DNA from: Pterois miles
Lineage: Eukaryota > Chordata > Actinopteri > Perciformes > Scorpaenidae
Length of the DNA stretch: 64,000 nucleotides
Assembly: GCA_947000775.1 (NCBI GenBank)
Contig: CAMQGK010000007.1
Location: 719,501-783,500 of the forward strand
Direction of reading: 5' to 3'
In this document: positions 13,130-27,100 of the stretch, one piece after another
How the letters are laid out: each line of letters opens with the position of its first letter
How positions within the stretch are numbered: position 1 is the stretch's first letter
Translations under genes and position numbers: made by a program
Notes under the pieces: generated by a model
Seen by the model: only the letters and a program-made list of their open reading frames with translations
Database searches by the model: none
What the model was told of the DNA's origin: nothing

Positions 13130-14524
13130 TCCGCAATTTTAATGTCATGTGTTCTAAAATAGAAGCTGAACATTCTGCAATTGTTTCGTTATATGTTCTA
13201 AAATAGAAGCTGAACATTCTGAAGTTTTGACGTTGTCTTCTAAAATAGAAGCTTAACATTCCGGAATTGTTACGTTATATGTTCTGAAATAGAAGCTGAA
13301 CATTCTGGAATTGTTACGTTTTATGTTCTAAAATAGAAGCTGAACATTCTGGAATTTTAATGTCATGTGTTCTGAAATAGAATCTGAACATTTTGAAATG
13401 TTAACGTCGTGTTCTAAAATAGAATCTGATCATTCCCTAATTGTAACGTTATATGTTCTAAAACAGAAACTGAACATTCTGGAATTGTCATGTTATATGT
13501 TCTAAAATAGAAGATGAATATTCCGGTATTTTAACGTTATGTGTTCTAAAATAGAAGCTGAACATTCCCGAATTTTAATGTCATATGCTCCAAAACAGAA
13601 GCTGAACATTCTGGAATTGTTAAGTTATATGTTTTGAAATAGAAGTTGAACATTCCGAAATTGTAACATTGTGTTCTTAATAACAAAACTGAACATTCCG
13701 GAATTTTAACCTCATATGTTCTAAAATAGAAGCCGAACATTCTGGAATTGTAACGTTGTATGTTCTAAAATAGAATCTGAACATTTCGAAATGTTAACGT
13801 CGTGTTCTAAAACAGAAGCTGAACATTCTGGAATTGTTACGTTATATGGTGTAAAATAGAAGATGAACATTCCAGAATTTTAACGTTATGTGTTCTAAAA
13901 TAGAAGCTGAACATTCCAGAATGTTAACGTCATATGTTCTAAAATAGAAGCTGAACATTCTAGAATTGTTACGTTTGACGTACTAAAACAGTAGCTGAAC
14001 ATTTCGAAATTGTAACGTCATGTTCTAAAATAGAAGTTGAACATTCCGAAATTGTAACATTGTGTTCTTAATAACAAAACTGAACATTCCAGAATTTTAA
14101 CCTCATATGTTCTAAAATAGAAGCCGAACATTCTGGAATTGTAACGTTGTATGTTCTAAAATAGAATCTGAACATTTCGAAATGTTAACGTCATGTGTTC
14201 TAAAACAGAAGCTGAACATTCCGAAACTGTAACGTTATATGTTTTAAAATAGATGTTGAAAATTCTGAAATTTTAACATTGTCTTCTAAAATAGAAGCTG
14301 AACAATCCAGAATTTTAACGTCATGTGTTCTAAAACAGAAGCTGAACATTCTGGAACTGTTACGTTATATGTTCTAAAACAAAAGCTGAACATTCTGAAA
14401 TTCTAACGTCATATGTTGTGAAATAGAAGCTGAACATTCTGGAATTGTACGTTGTATGTTCTAAAATAGAAGCTGAACATTCCGGAATTTTAATGTCATG
14501 TGTTCTAAAGTAGAAGCTGAACAT
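13130..14524. repeat. 1,395-bp higher-order unit, copy 1
   Basis: The block from the GCAATTTTAATGTC unit near 13130 repeats at a constant offset of 1,395 bp. Landmarks such as GAAGCCGAACATT, TTCTTAATAACAAAACTG and the GAACATTCTAGAA site (13953) all recur 1,395 bp later. The junction to copy 2 is set where both copies share GCAATTTTAATGTCATG. Boundaries are good to within about one monomer. Confidence 0.85.
13953..13965. promoter_or_regulatory. Heat shock element with TTCTAGAA core
   Basis: GAACATTCTAGAA contains TTCTAGAA, the core of the strongest HSF1 consensus. Higher-order duplication carries the same site to 15348-15360, 19240-19252 and 20635-20647. Separate monomers give the same word at 18322-18334 (copies at 23609 and 29471) and at 25349-25361 (copy at 31211). 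It is a subset of the general monomer motif. Confidence 0.6.
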
Positions 14525-15919
14525 TCTGCAATTTTAATGTCATGTGTTCTAAAATAGAAGCTGAACATTCTGCAATTGTTTCGTTATATGTTCTAAAATA
14601 GAAGCTGAACATTCTGAAGTTTTGACGTTGTCTTCTAAAATAGAAGCTTAACATTCCGGAATTGTTACGTTATATGTTCTGAAATAGAAGCTGAACATTC
14701 TGGAATTGTTACGTTTTATGTTCTAAAATAGAAGCTGAACATTCTGGAATTTTAATGTCATGTGTTCTGAAATAGAATCTGAACATTTTGAAATGTTAAC
14801 GTCGTGTTCTAAAATAGAATCTGATCATTCCCTAATTGTAACGTTATATGTTCTAAAACAGAAACTGAACATTCTGGAATTGTCATGTTATATGTTCTAA
14901 AATAGAAGATGAATATTCCGGTATTTTAACGTTATGTGTTCTAAAATAGAAGCTGAACATTCCCGAATTTTAATGTCATATGCTCCAAAACAGAAGCTGA
15001 ACATTCTGGAATTGTTAAGTTATATGTTTTGAAATAGAAGTTGAACATTCCGAAATTGTAACATTGTGTTCTTAATAACAAAACTGAACATTCCGGAATT
15101 TTAACCTCATATGTTCTAAAATAGAAGCCGAACATTCTGGAATTGTAACGTTGTATGTTCTAAAATAGAATCTGAACATTTCGAAATGTTAACGTCGTGT
15201 TCTAAAACAGAAGCTGAACATTCTGGAATTGTTACGTTATATGGTGTAAAATAGAAGATGAACATTCCAGAATTTTAACGTTATGTGTTCTAAAATAGAA
15301 GCTGAACATTCCAGAATGTTAACGTCATATGTTCTAAAATAGAAGCTGAACATTCTAGAATTGTTACGTTTGACGTACTAAAACAGTAGCTGAACATTTC
15401 GAAATTGTAACGTCATGTTCTAAAATAGAAGTTGAACATTCCGAAATTGTAACATTGTGTTCTTAATAACAAAACTGAACATTCCAGAATTTTAACCTCA
15501 TATGTTCTAAAATAGAAGCCGAACATTCTGGAATTGTAACGTTGTATGTTCTAAAATAGAATCTGAACATTTCGAAATGTTAACGTCATGTGTTCTAAAA
15601 CAGAAGCTGAACATTCCGAAACTGTAACGTTATATGTTTTAAAATAGATGTTGAAAATTCTGAAATTTTAACATTGTCTTCTAAAATAGAAGCTGAACAA
15701 TCCAGAATTTTAACGTCATGTGTTCTAAAACAGAAGCTGAACATTCTGGAACTGTTACGTTATATGTTCTAAAACAAAAGCTGAACATTCTGAAATTCTA
15801 ACGTCATATGTTGTGAAATAGAAGCTGAACATTCTGGAATTGTACGTTGTATGTTCTAAAATAGAAGCTGAACATTCCGGAATTTTAATGTCATGTGTTC
15901 TAAAGTAGAAGCTGAACAT
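14525..15919. repeat. 1,395-bp higher-order unit, copy 2
   Basis: This is the second copy of the 1,395-bp unit, near-identical to the first in the stretches compared. It ends where the sequence switches from the GCAATTTTAATG unit to GCAATTGTTACG, near 15919. The pair sits inside the left copy of the 5,287-bp block, so a truncated first copy and a full second copy also appear at 18833-19811 and 19812-21206. Confidence 0.85.
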
Positions 15920-18832
15920 TCTGCAATTGTTACGTTATATGTTCTAAAACAAAAGCTGAACATTCTGAAATTCTAACGTTATATGTTGTGAAATAGAAGC
16001 TGAACATTCTGGAATTGTACGTTGTATGTTCTAAAATAGAAGCTGAACATTCCGAAATGTTAACATCGTGTTCTAAAATGGAAGCTGAACATTCCGGAAT
16101 TGTAACGTTATATGTTCTAAAATAAAAGCTGAACGTTCTGAAATTTAAACATTATATGTTCTAAAATAGAAGCTGAACATTCTGAAATTTTAACATTGTC
16201 TTCTAAAATAGAAGCTTAACATTCCGGAATTGTTACGTAATAGGTTCTGAAATAGAAGCTGAACATTCTGGAATTGTTACATTTTCTGTTCTAAAATAGA
16301 AGCTGAACATTCTGAAATTTTAACGTTATGTGTTCTAAAATAGAAGCTTAACATACCAGAATGTTAACGTTATATGTTCTAAAATAGAAGCTGAACATTC
16401 TGGAATTCTTAGGTTATATGTTCTAAAATAGTAGATGAATATTCCGGAATTTTAACGTTATGTGTTCTAAAATAGAAGCTGAACATTCCCGAATTTTAAC
16501 GTCATATGTTCTAAAAGAGAAGCTGAACATTCTGGAATTGTTACATTATATGTTCTAAAATAAAAGCTGAAAATTCTGGAACTGTGCATTGTATGTTCCA
16601 AAATAGAAGCTGAACATTCCTGAATTTTAATTTCATGTGTTCTAAAATAGAATCTGAACATCACCTAATCGTAACATTATATGTTTTAAAACAGAAGTTG
16701 AACATTCTGGAATTGTTACATTATATGTTCCAAAATAGAAGCTTAACATTCCGCAATTTTAATTTCATGTGTTCTAAAATAGAAGCTGAACATTCTGCGA
16801 TTGTTAAGTTACATGTTCTAAAATAGAAGCTGAACATTCTGGAATTGTACGTTGTATGTTATAAAATAGAAGCTGAACATTCCAGAATTTTAATGTCATG
16901 TGTTCTCAAATAGAATCTGAACATTTCGAAATGTTAACATCGTGTTCTAAACTAGAAGCTGAACATTCCAGAATTGTAACGGTATATGTTCCAAAATAGA
17001 AGCTGAACATTCCTGAATTTTAATTTCATGTGTTCTAAAACAGATTCTGAACATTCCCTTATTGTAACGTTATATGTTCTAAAACAGAAGCTGAACATTC
17101 CGAAATTGTAACGTTGTGTTCTTAATAACAAAACTGAACATTCCGGAATTTTAACCTCATATGTTCTAAAATAGAAGCTGAACATTCTGGAATTGTTAAA
17201 GTATATGTTCTAAAATAGAAGCTGAACATTCCGTAATTGTAACGTTATATGTTCCAAAATAGAAGCTGATCATTCCCGACTTTTAATTTCATGTTTTCTG
17301 AAATAGAATCTGAACATTCCCGAATTGTAACGTTGTATGTTCTAAAATAGAAGCTGAATATTCCGGAATTTTAATGTCATGTGTTCTAAAATAGAAGCTG
17401 AACATTCTGGAATTCTTTACGTTATATGTTCTAAAATAGAAGCTGAACATTTCAGAATTTGAATGTCGTGTGTTCTAAAATAGAAGCTGAACATTCTGCA
17501 ATTGTTACGTTACATGTTTTAAAATTAAAGCTGAACATTCTGAAATTTTAACGTTACATGTTCTAACACAGAAGCTGAACATTCCAGAATTGTTACGTTA
17601 TAGGTTCTAAAATAGAAGCTGAACTTTCCGGAATTTTAACGTCATGTGTTCTAAAATAGAAGTTTAAAATTCTGAAATTTTAACATTGTCTTCTAAAATA
17701 GAAGCTGAACATTCAAGAATTTTAACGTCATGTGTTCTAAAATAGAAGCTGAACATTCTGAAATTGTTACGTTTGATGTTCTAAAACAGAAGCTGAACAT
17801 TCTGAAATTGTAACGTTATACGTTCTAAAATAGAAGCTGAACATTCTGGAATTGTTACGTTTTATGTTCTAAAACAGAAGCTGAACATTCCGGAATTGTT
17901 ATGTTTCATATTCTAAAATAAAAGCTGAACATTCTGAAATTGTAACGTTACATGTTCTAACACAGAAGCTGAACATTCCAGAATTGTTACGTTATATATT
18001 TTAAAATAGAAGTTGAACATTCTGGAGTTTTAGCTTTGTGTTCTAAAGAACAAAACTGAACATTCCAGAATTTTAATGTCATTTGTTCTGAAATAGAATC
18101 TGAACATTCCGTAATTGTAACGTTATGTGTTCTAAAACAAAAGCTGAACATTCCGGAATTGTTACATTATAAGCTCAAAAATAGAAGCTGAACATTCCGG
18201 AATTGTAACGTTATATGTTCTAAAATAGAAGCTGAACATTCCAGAATTTTAACGTCATGTGTTCTAAAACAGAAGCTGAACATTCTGGAACTGTTATGTC
18301 ATATGTTCTAAAATAGAAGGTGAACATTCTAGAATTGTTACGTTTGAAATTCTAAAACAGAAGCTGAACATCCTGAAATTTTAACGTTATACGTTCTAAA
18401 ACAGAAGCTGAACATTTCGGAATTGTTACGTTAGAGGTTCTAAAATAGAAGCTGAACATTCTGGAATTGTTACGTTTTATGTTCTAAAACAGAAGCTGAA
18501 CATTCCGGAATGGTTATGTTTCATGTTCTAAAATAGAAGCTGAACATTCTGGAATTTTAGCTTTGTGTTCTAAAGAACAAAACTGAACATTCCGGAATTG
18601 TAACATTATATGTTCCAAAATAGAAGCTGAACATTCTGTGATTGTTACGTTACATGTTCTAAAATAAAAGCTGAACATTCGGGAATTGTTACATTATATG
18701 TTCAAAAATAGAAGCTGAACATTCCGGAATTGTAACGTTATATGTTCTAAAATAGAAGATGAAAATTCGGAAATTTTAATGTTGTCTTCTGAAATAGAAG
18801 CTTAACATTCCAGAATTTTAACGTCATATGTT

Positions 18833-21800
18833 CTAAAATAGAAGCTGAACATTCCCGAATTTTAATGTCATATGCTCCAAAACAGAAGCTGAACATTCTG
18901 GAATTGTTAAGTTATATGTTTTGAAATAGAAGTTGAACATTCCGAAATTGTAACATTGTGTTCTTAATAACAAAACTGAACATTCCGGAATTTTAACCTC
19001 ATATGTTCTAAAATAGAAGCCGAACATTCTGGAATTGTAACGTTGTATGTTCTAAAATAGAATCTGAACATTTCGAAATGTTAACGTCGTGTTCTAAAAC
19101 AGAAGCTGAACATTCTGGAATTGTTACGTTATATGGTGTAAAATAGAAGATGAACATTCCAGAATTTTAACGTTATGTGTTCTAAAATAGAAGCTGAACA
19201 TTCCAGAATGTTAACGTCATATGTTCTAAAATAGAAGCTGAACATTCTAGAATTGTTACGTTTGACGTACTAAAACAGTAGCTGAACATTTCGAAATTGT
19301 AACGTCATGTTCTAAAATAGAAGTTGAACATTCCGAAATTGTAACATTGTGTTCTTAATAACAAAACTGAACATTCCAGAATTTTAACCTCATATGTTCT
19401 AAAATAGAAGCCGAACATTCTGGAATTGTAACGTTGTATGTTCTAAAATAGAATCTGAACATTTCGAAATGTTAACGTCATGTGTTCTAAAACAGAAGCT
19501 GAACATTCCGAAACTGTAACGTTATATGTTTTAAAATAGATGTTGAAAATTCTGAAATTTTAACATTGTCTTCTAAAATAGAAGCTGAACAATCCAGAAT
19601 TTTAACGTCATGTGTTCTAAAACAGAAGCTGAACATTCTGGAACTGTTACGTTATATGTTCTAAAACAAAAGCTGAACATTCTGAAATTCTAACGTCATA
19701 TGTTGTGAAATAGAAGCTGAACATTCTGGAATTGTACGTTGTATGTTCTAAAATAGAAGCTGAACATTCCGGAATTTTAATGTCATGTGTTCTAAAGTAG
19801 AAGCTGAACATTCTGCAATTTTAATGTCATGTGTTCTAAAATAGAAGCTGAACATTCTGCAATTGTTTCGTTATATGTTCTAAAATAGAAGCTGAACATT
19901 CTGAAGTTTTGACGTTGTCTTCTAAAATAGAAGCTTAACATTCCGGAATTGTTACGTTATATGTTCTGAAATAGAAGCTGAACATTCTGGAATTGTTACG
20001 TTTTATGTTCTAAAATAGAAGCTGAACATTCTGGAATTTTAATGTCATGTGTTCTGAAATAGAATCTGAACATTTTGAAATGTTAACGTCGTGTTCTAAA
20101 ATAGAATCTGATCATTCCCTAATTGTAACGTTATATGTTCTAAAACAGAAACTGAACATTCTGGAATTGTCATGTTATATGTTCTAAAATAGAAGATGAA
20201 TATTCCGGTATTTTAACGTTATGTGTTCTAAAATAGAAGCTGAACATTCCCGAATTTTAATGTCATATGCTCCAAAACAGAAGCTGAACATTCTGGAATT
20301 GTTAAGTTATATGTTTTGAAATAGAAGTTGAACATTCCGAAATTGTAACATTGTGTTCTTAATAACAAAACTGAACATTCCGGAATTTTAACCTCATATG
20401 TTCTAAAATAGAAGCCGAACATTCTGGAATTGTAACGTTGTATGTTCTAAAATAGAATCTGAACATTTCGAAATGTTAACGTCGTGTTCTAAAACAGAAG
20501 CTGAACATTCTGGAATTGTTACGTTATATGGTGTAAAATAGAAGATGAACATTCCAGAATTTTAACGTTATGTGTTCTAAAATAGAAGCTGAACATTCCA
20601 GAATGTTAACGTCATATGTTCTAAAATAGAAGCTGAACATTCTAGAATTGTTACGTTTGACGTACTAAAACAGTAGCTGAACATTTCGAAATTGTAACGT
20701 CATGTTCTAAAATAGAAGTTGAACATTCCGAAATTGTAACATTGTGTTCTTAATAACAAAACTGAACATTCCAGAATTTTAACCTCATATGTTCTAAAAT
20801 AGAAGCCGAACATTCTGGAATTGTAACGTTGTATGTTCTAAAATAGAATCTGAACATTTCGAAATGTTAACGTCATGTGTTCTAAAACAGAAGCTGAACA
20901 TTCCGAAACTGTAACGTTATATGTTTTAAAATAGATGTTGAAAATTCTGAAATTTTAACATTGTCTTCTAAAATAGAAGCTGAACAATCCAGAATTTTAA
21001 CGTCATGTGTTCTAAAACAGAAGCTGAACATTCTGGAACTGTTACGTTATATGTTCTAAAACAAAAGCTGAACATTCTGAAATTCTAACGTCATATGTTG
21101 TGAAATAGAAGCTGAACATTCTGGAATTGTACGTTGTATGTTCTAAAATAGAAGCTGAACATTCCGGAATTTTAATGTCATGTGTTCTAAAGTAGAAGCT
21201 GAACATTCTGCAATTGTTACGTTATATGTTCTAAAACAAAAGCTGAACATTCTGAAATTCTAACGTTATATGTTGTGAAATAGAAGCTGAACATTCTGGA
21301 ATTGTACGTTGTATGTTCTAAAATAGAAGCTGAACATTCCGAAATGTTAACATCGTGTTCTAAAATGGAAGCTGAACATTCCGGAATTGTAACGTTATAT
21401 GTTCTAAAATAAAAGCTGAACGTTCTGAAATTTAAACATTATATGTTCTAAAATAGAAGCTGAACATTCTGAAATTTTAACATTGTCTTCTAAAATAGAA
21501 GCTTAACATTCCGGAATTGTTACGTAATAGGTTCTGAAATAGAAGCTGAACATTCTGGAATTGTTACATTTTCTGTTCTAAAATAGAAGCTGAACATTCT
21601 GAAATTTTAACGTTATGTGTTCTAAAATAGAAGCTTAACATACCAGAATGTTAACGTTATATGTTCTAAAATAGAAGCTGAACATTCTGGAATTCTTAGG
21701 TTATATGTTCTAAAATAGTAGATGAATATTCCGGAATTTTAACGTTATGTGTTCTAAAATAGAAGCTGAACATTCCCGAATTTTAACGTCATATGTTCTA

Positions 21801-24119
21801 AAAGAGAAGCTGAACATTCTGGAATTGTTACATTATATGTTCTAAAATAAAAGCTGAAAATTCTGGAATTGTGCATTGTATGTTCCAAAATAGAAGCTGA
21901 ACATTCCTGAATTTTAATTTCATGTGTTCTAAAATAGAATCTGAACATCACCTAATCGTAACATTATATGTTTTAAAACAGAAGTTGAACATTCTGGAAT
22001 TGTTACATTATATGTTCCAAAATAGAAGCTTAACATTCCGCAATTTTAATTTCATGTGTTCTAAAATAGAAGCTGAACATTCTGCGATTGTTAAGTTACA
22101 TGTTCTAAAATAGAAGCTGAACATTCTGGAATTGTACGTTGTATGTTATAAAATAGAAGCTGAACATTCCAGAATTTTAATGTCATGTGTTCTCAAATAG
22201 AATCTGAACATTTCGAAATGTTAACATCGTGTTCTAAACTAGAAGCTGAACATTCCAGAATTGTAACGGTATATGTTCCAAAATAGAAGCTGAACATTCC
22301 TGAATTTTAATTTCATGTGTTCTAAAACAGATTCTGAACATTCCCTTATTGTAACGTTATATGTTCTAAAACAGAAGCTGAACATTCCGAAATTGTAACG
22401 TTGTGTTCTTAATAACAAAACTGAACATTCCGGAATTTTAACCTCATATGTTCTAAAATAGAAGCTGAACATTCTGGAATTGTTAAAGTATATGTTCTAA
22501 AATAGAAGCTGAACATTCCGGAATTGTAACGTTATATGTTCCAAAATAGAAGCTGATCATTCCCGACTTTTAATTTCATGTTTTCTGAAATAGAATCTGA
22601 ACATTCCCGAATTGTAACGTTGTATGTTCTAAAATAGAAGCTGAATATTCCGGAATTTTAATGTCATGTGTTCTAAAATAGAAGCTGAACATTCTGGAAT
22701 TCTTTACGTTATATGTTCTAAAATAGAAGCTGAACATTTCAGAATTTGAATGTCGTGTGTTCTAAAATAGAAGCTGAACATTCTGCAATTGTTACGTTAC
22801 ATGTTTTAAAATTAAAGCTGAACATTCTGAAATTTTAACGTTACATGTTCTAACACAGAAGCTGAACATTCCAGAATTGTTACGTTATAGGTTCTAAAAT
22901 AGAAGCTGAACTTTCCGGAATTTTAACGTCATGTGTTCTAAAATAGAAGTTTAAAATTCTGAAATTTTAACATTGTCTTCTAAAATAGAAGCTGAACATT
23001 CAAGAATTTTAACGTCATGTGTTCTAAAATAGAAGCTGAACATTCTGAAATTGTTACGTTTGATGTTCTAAAACAGAAGCTGAACATTCTGAAATTGTAA
23101 CGTTATACGTTCTAAAATAGAAGCTGAACATTCTGGAATTGTTACGTTTTATGTTCTAAAACAGAAGCTGAACATTCCGGAATTGTTATGTTTCATATTC
23201 TAAAATAAAAGCTGAACATTCTGAAATTGTAACGTTACATGTTCTAACACAGAAGCTGAACATTCCAGAATTGTTACGTTATATATTTTAAAATAGAAGT
23301 TGAACATTCTGGAGTTTTAGCTTTGTGTTCTAAAGAACAAAACTGAACATTCCAGAATTTTAATGTCATTTGTTCTGAAATAGAATCTGAACATTCCGTA
23401 ATTGTAACGTTATGTGTTCTAAAACAAAAGCTGAACATTCCGGAATTGTTACATTATAAGCTCAAAAATAGAAGCTGAACATTCCGGAATTGTAACGTTA
23501 TATGTTCTAAAATAGAAGCTGAACATTCCAGAATTTTAACGTCATGTGTTCTAAAACAGAAGCTGAACATTCTGGAACTGTTATGTCATATGTTCTAAAA
23601 TAGAAGGTGAACATTCTAGAATTGTTACGTTTGAAATTCTAAAACAGAAGCTGAACATCCTGAAATTTTAACGTTATACGTTCTAAAACAGAAGCTGAAC
23701 ATTTCGGAATTGTTACGTTAGAGGTTCTAAAATAGAAGCTGAACATTCTGGAATTGTTACGTTTTATGTTCTAAAACAGAAGCTGAACATTCCGGAATGG
23801 TTATGTTTCATGTTCTAAAATAGAAGCTGAACATTCTGGAATTTTAGCTTTGTGTTCTAAAGAACAAAACTGAACATTCCGGAATTGTAACATTATATGT
23901 TCCAAAATAGAAGCTGAACATTCTGTGATTGTTACGTTACATGTTCTAAAATAAAAGCTGAACATTCGGGAATTGTTACATTATATGTTCAAAAATAGAA
24001 GCTGAACATTCCGGAATTGTAACGTTATATGTTCTAAAATAGAAGATGAAAATTCGGAAATTTTAATGTTGTCTTCTGAAATAGAAGCTTAACATTCCAG
24101 AATTTTAACGTCATATGTT
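18833..24119. repeat. 5,287-bp higher-order unit, copy B
   Basis: This is the direct tandem copy of 13546-18832. Agreement runs to about 24142; after that copy B continues into GGAATTGTTACGTTTGACC where copy A continued into CCCGAATTTTAATGTC. The near-identity over 5.3 kb, next to monomers that differ from one another by 10-25 percent, indicates a recent duplication of the whole block. The right part of this copy (from 22299) is also the left part of the 5,862-bp unit. Confidence 0.88.
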
Positions 24120-27100
24120 CTAAAATAGAAGCTGAACATTCTGGAATTGTTACGTTTGACCTTCTAAAACAGAAGGTGAACATTCCGAAATTGTAACGTT
24201 ATACGCTCTAAAACAGATGCTGAATAATGTTATATGTTCTAAAATAGAAGCTGAACATTCTGGAATTGTACGTTGTATGTTCTAAAATAGAAGCTGAACG
24301 TTCTGGAATTTTAATGTCATGTGTTCTGAAATAGAATCTGATCATTCCGTAATTGTAACGTTATGTGTTCTAAAATACAAGCTGAACATTTGGGAATTGT
24401 ACGTTGTATGTTCTAAAACAGAAGCTGAACATTCCAGAATTGTTATGTTTTATGTTCTTAAACAGAAGCTGAATATTCCGAAATTGTAACGTTACATGTT
24501 CTAACACAGAAGCTGAACATTCCAAAATTGTAACGTTATATGACCTAAAATAGGAGCTGAACATTCTTGAATTGTTACGTTATATGTTCTCAAATAGAAG
24601 CTGAACATTCCGGAATTTTGACGTAATGTGTTCTAAAATAAAAGCTGAACATTCTGGATTTGTTAAGTTATATGTTCTAAAATAGAAGCTGAACATTCTG
24701 GATTTGTTAAGTTATATGTTCTAAAATAGAAGCTGAACTTTCCGATATTGTAATGTTATATGTTCTAAAATAGAAGCTGAACATTCTGGAATTTTTACAT
24801 TATATGTTCTAAAATAGAAGCTGAACTTACCGGAATTGTAACGTTATATGTTCTAAAATAGACGCTGAACATTCCGGAATTTTAACTTTATGTGTTCTAA
24901 AATAGAAGCTGAACATTCTCGAATTTTTACGTTACATGTTCTAAAATAGAACCTGAACGTTTCAGAATTTTAATGTCATGTGTTCTAAAATAGAATCTGA
25001 ACATTTCGAAATATTAACGTCGTGTTCTAAAATAGAAGCCGAACATTCTGGAATTGTAACGTTATATGTTCTAAAAGAGAAGCTGAACATTCTGGAATTG
25101 TTACGTTATATGTTCTAAAATAGAAGCTGAACATTCCGGAATTTTAACGTTATGTGTTCTAAAATAGAACCTGAACATTCCGAAACTGTAACGTTATATG
25201 TTCTAAAATAGAAGCTGAATATTCCCGAATTTTAACGTTATGTGTTCTAAAATAGAAGCTGAACATTCCCGAATTTTAATGTCATGTGTTCTAAAAGAGA
25301 AGCTGAACATTCTGGAATTGTTATGTTATATGTTCTAAAATAGAAGCTGAACATTCTAGAATTGTTATGTTTGACGTTCTAAAACGGAAGCTGAACATTC
25401 CGAAATTGTAATGTTATACGTTCTAAAATAGAAACTGAACATTATGGAATTGTTACATTTAAGTTCTAACACAGAAGCTGAACATTCCGGGGTTGCAACG
25501 TTATATGTTCTAAAATAGAAGCTGAACATTATTGAATTGTTACATTTTATGTTCTAACACAGAAGCTGTGCATTCCGGAATTGTAACGTTATATGTTCTA
25601 AAATAGAAGCTGAACATTCCGAAACTGTAACGTTATACGTTCTAAAACAAAAAGCGGAATATTCCAGAATTGTTCCATTATATGTTCTAAAATAGAAGCT
25701 GAACATTATGGATTTGTTACGTTATATGTTCTAAAATAGAAGTTGAACATTCCGAAATTGTAAGGTTATATGTTCTAAAATAGAAGCTGAACTTTCCGGT
25801 ATTGTAACGTTATATGTTCTATAATAGAAGCTGAACATTCCTGAATTTTAACATTATATGTTCTTAAATAGACGCTGAACATTCTGGTATTTTAACGTCT
25901 TATTCTAAAGAACAAAATTGAACGTTCCGGAATTGTAAAGTTATATATTCCAAAATCGAAGCTGAACATTCCGAAATTTTAACGCCATGTTCTAAAATAG
26001 AAGCTGAACATTCCGGAATTTTAACGTTATGTGTTCTAAAATAGAAGCTGAACACTCCGAAACTGTAACGTTATATGTTCTAAAATAGAAGCTGAACATT
26101 CTCAAATTTTTATATCATGTGTTCTAAAATTGAAGCTAAACATTCTGAAATTTTAACATCATGTGTTCTAAAATTGAAGCTGAACATTCTTCAATTGTTA
26201 CGTTTGATGTTCTAAAACAGAAGCTGAACATTCTGAAATTGTAAATTTATACGTTCTAAAACAGAAGCTCAACATTCCGGAATTGTTACGTTATAGGTTC
26301 TAAAATAGAAGCTGAACATTCTGGAATTGTTACGTTTTATGTTCTAAAGTAACAAACTGAACATTCCGGAATTGTAACGATATATGTTCCAAAATACAAG
26401 CTGAACATTCCGGAATTGTAACGTTATATGTTTCAAAATAGAAGCTGAACATTCCGGAATTTTAATGTCATGTGTTCTAAAATACAAGCTGAACATTCTG
26501 GAATTGTTACATTATATGTTCAATAATAGAAGCTGAACATTCCGGAATTTTAACGTTTTGTGTTCTAAAATAGAAGCTGAATATTTCAGAATTTTAATGT
26601 CATGTGTTCTAAAATAGAATCTGAACATTTCGAAATATTAACATTGTGTTCTCAAATAGAAGCTGAATATTCTGGAATTATTACGTTATATGTTATAAAA
26701 TAGAAGCTGAATATTCCAGAATTTTAACGTTATGTGTTCTAAAATACACGCTGAACATTCTGGCATTTTAACGTCTTGTTCTAAAGAACAAAGCTGAACA
26801 TTCCGGAATTGTAAAGTTATATATTCCAAAATCGAAGCTGAACATTCAGAAATTTTAACGCCTTGTTCTAAAATAGAAGCTGAACATTCCGGAATTTTAA
26901 CGTTATGTGTTCTAAAATAGAAGCTGAACATTAAGAAACTGCAACGTTATATGTTCTAAAATAGAAGCTGAACATTTCGAAACTGTAACGTTATATGTTC
27001 TAAAATAGAAGCTGAACAATCCGAAATTGTAACGTTATACGTTCTAAAACAGAAGCTGAACATTCCAAAATTGTAACGTTATACGTTCTAAAATAGAAGC

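Larger units (their letters stand above)
13546..18832. repeat. 5,287-bp higher-order unit, copy A
   Basis: Every landmark in this block recurs 5,287 bp to the right. Only a few substitutions were noticed when the two copies were read against each other, for example C16582 against T21869 and T17234 against G22521. The left limit is where the sequence before GCTGAACATTCCCGAATTT stops matching (ATTCCGGTATTTTAACG against ATTCCAGAATTTTAACG). It contains the second copy of the 1,395-bp unit and most of the first. No gene is present. Confidence 0.88.
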
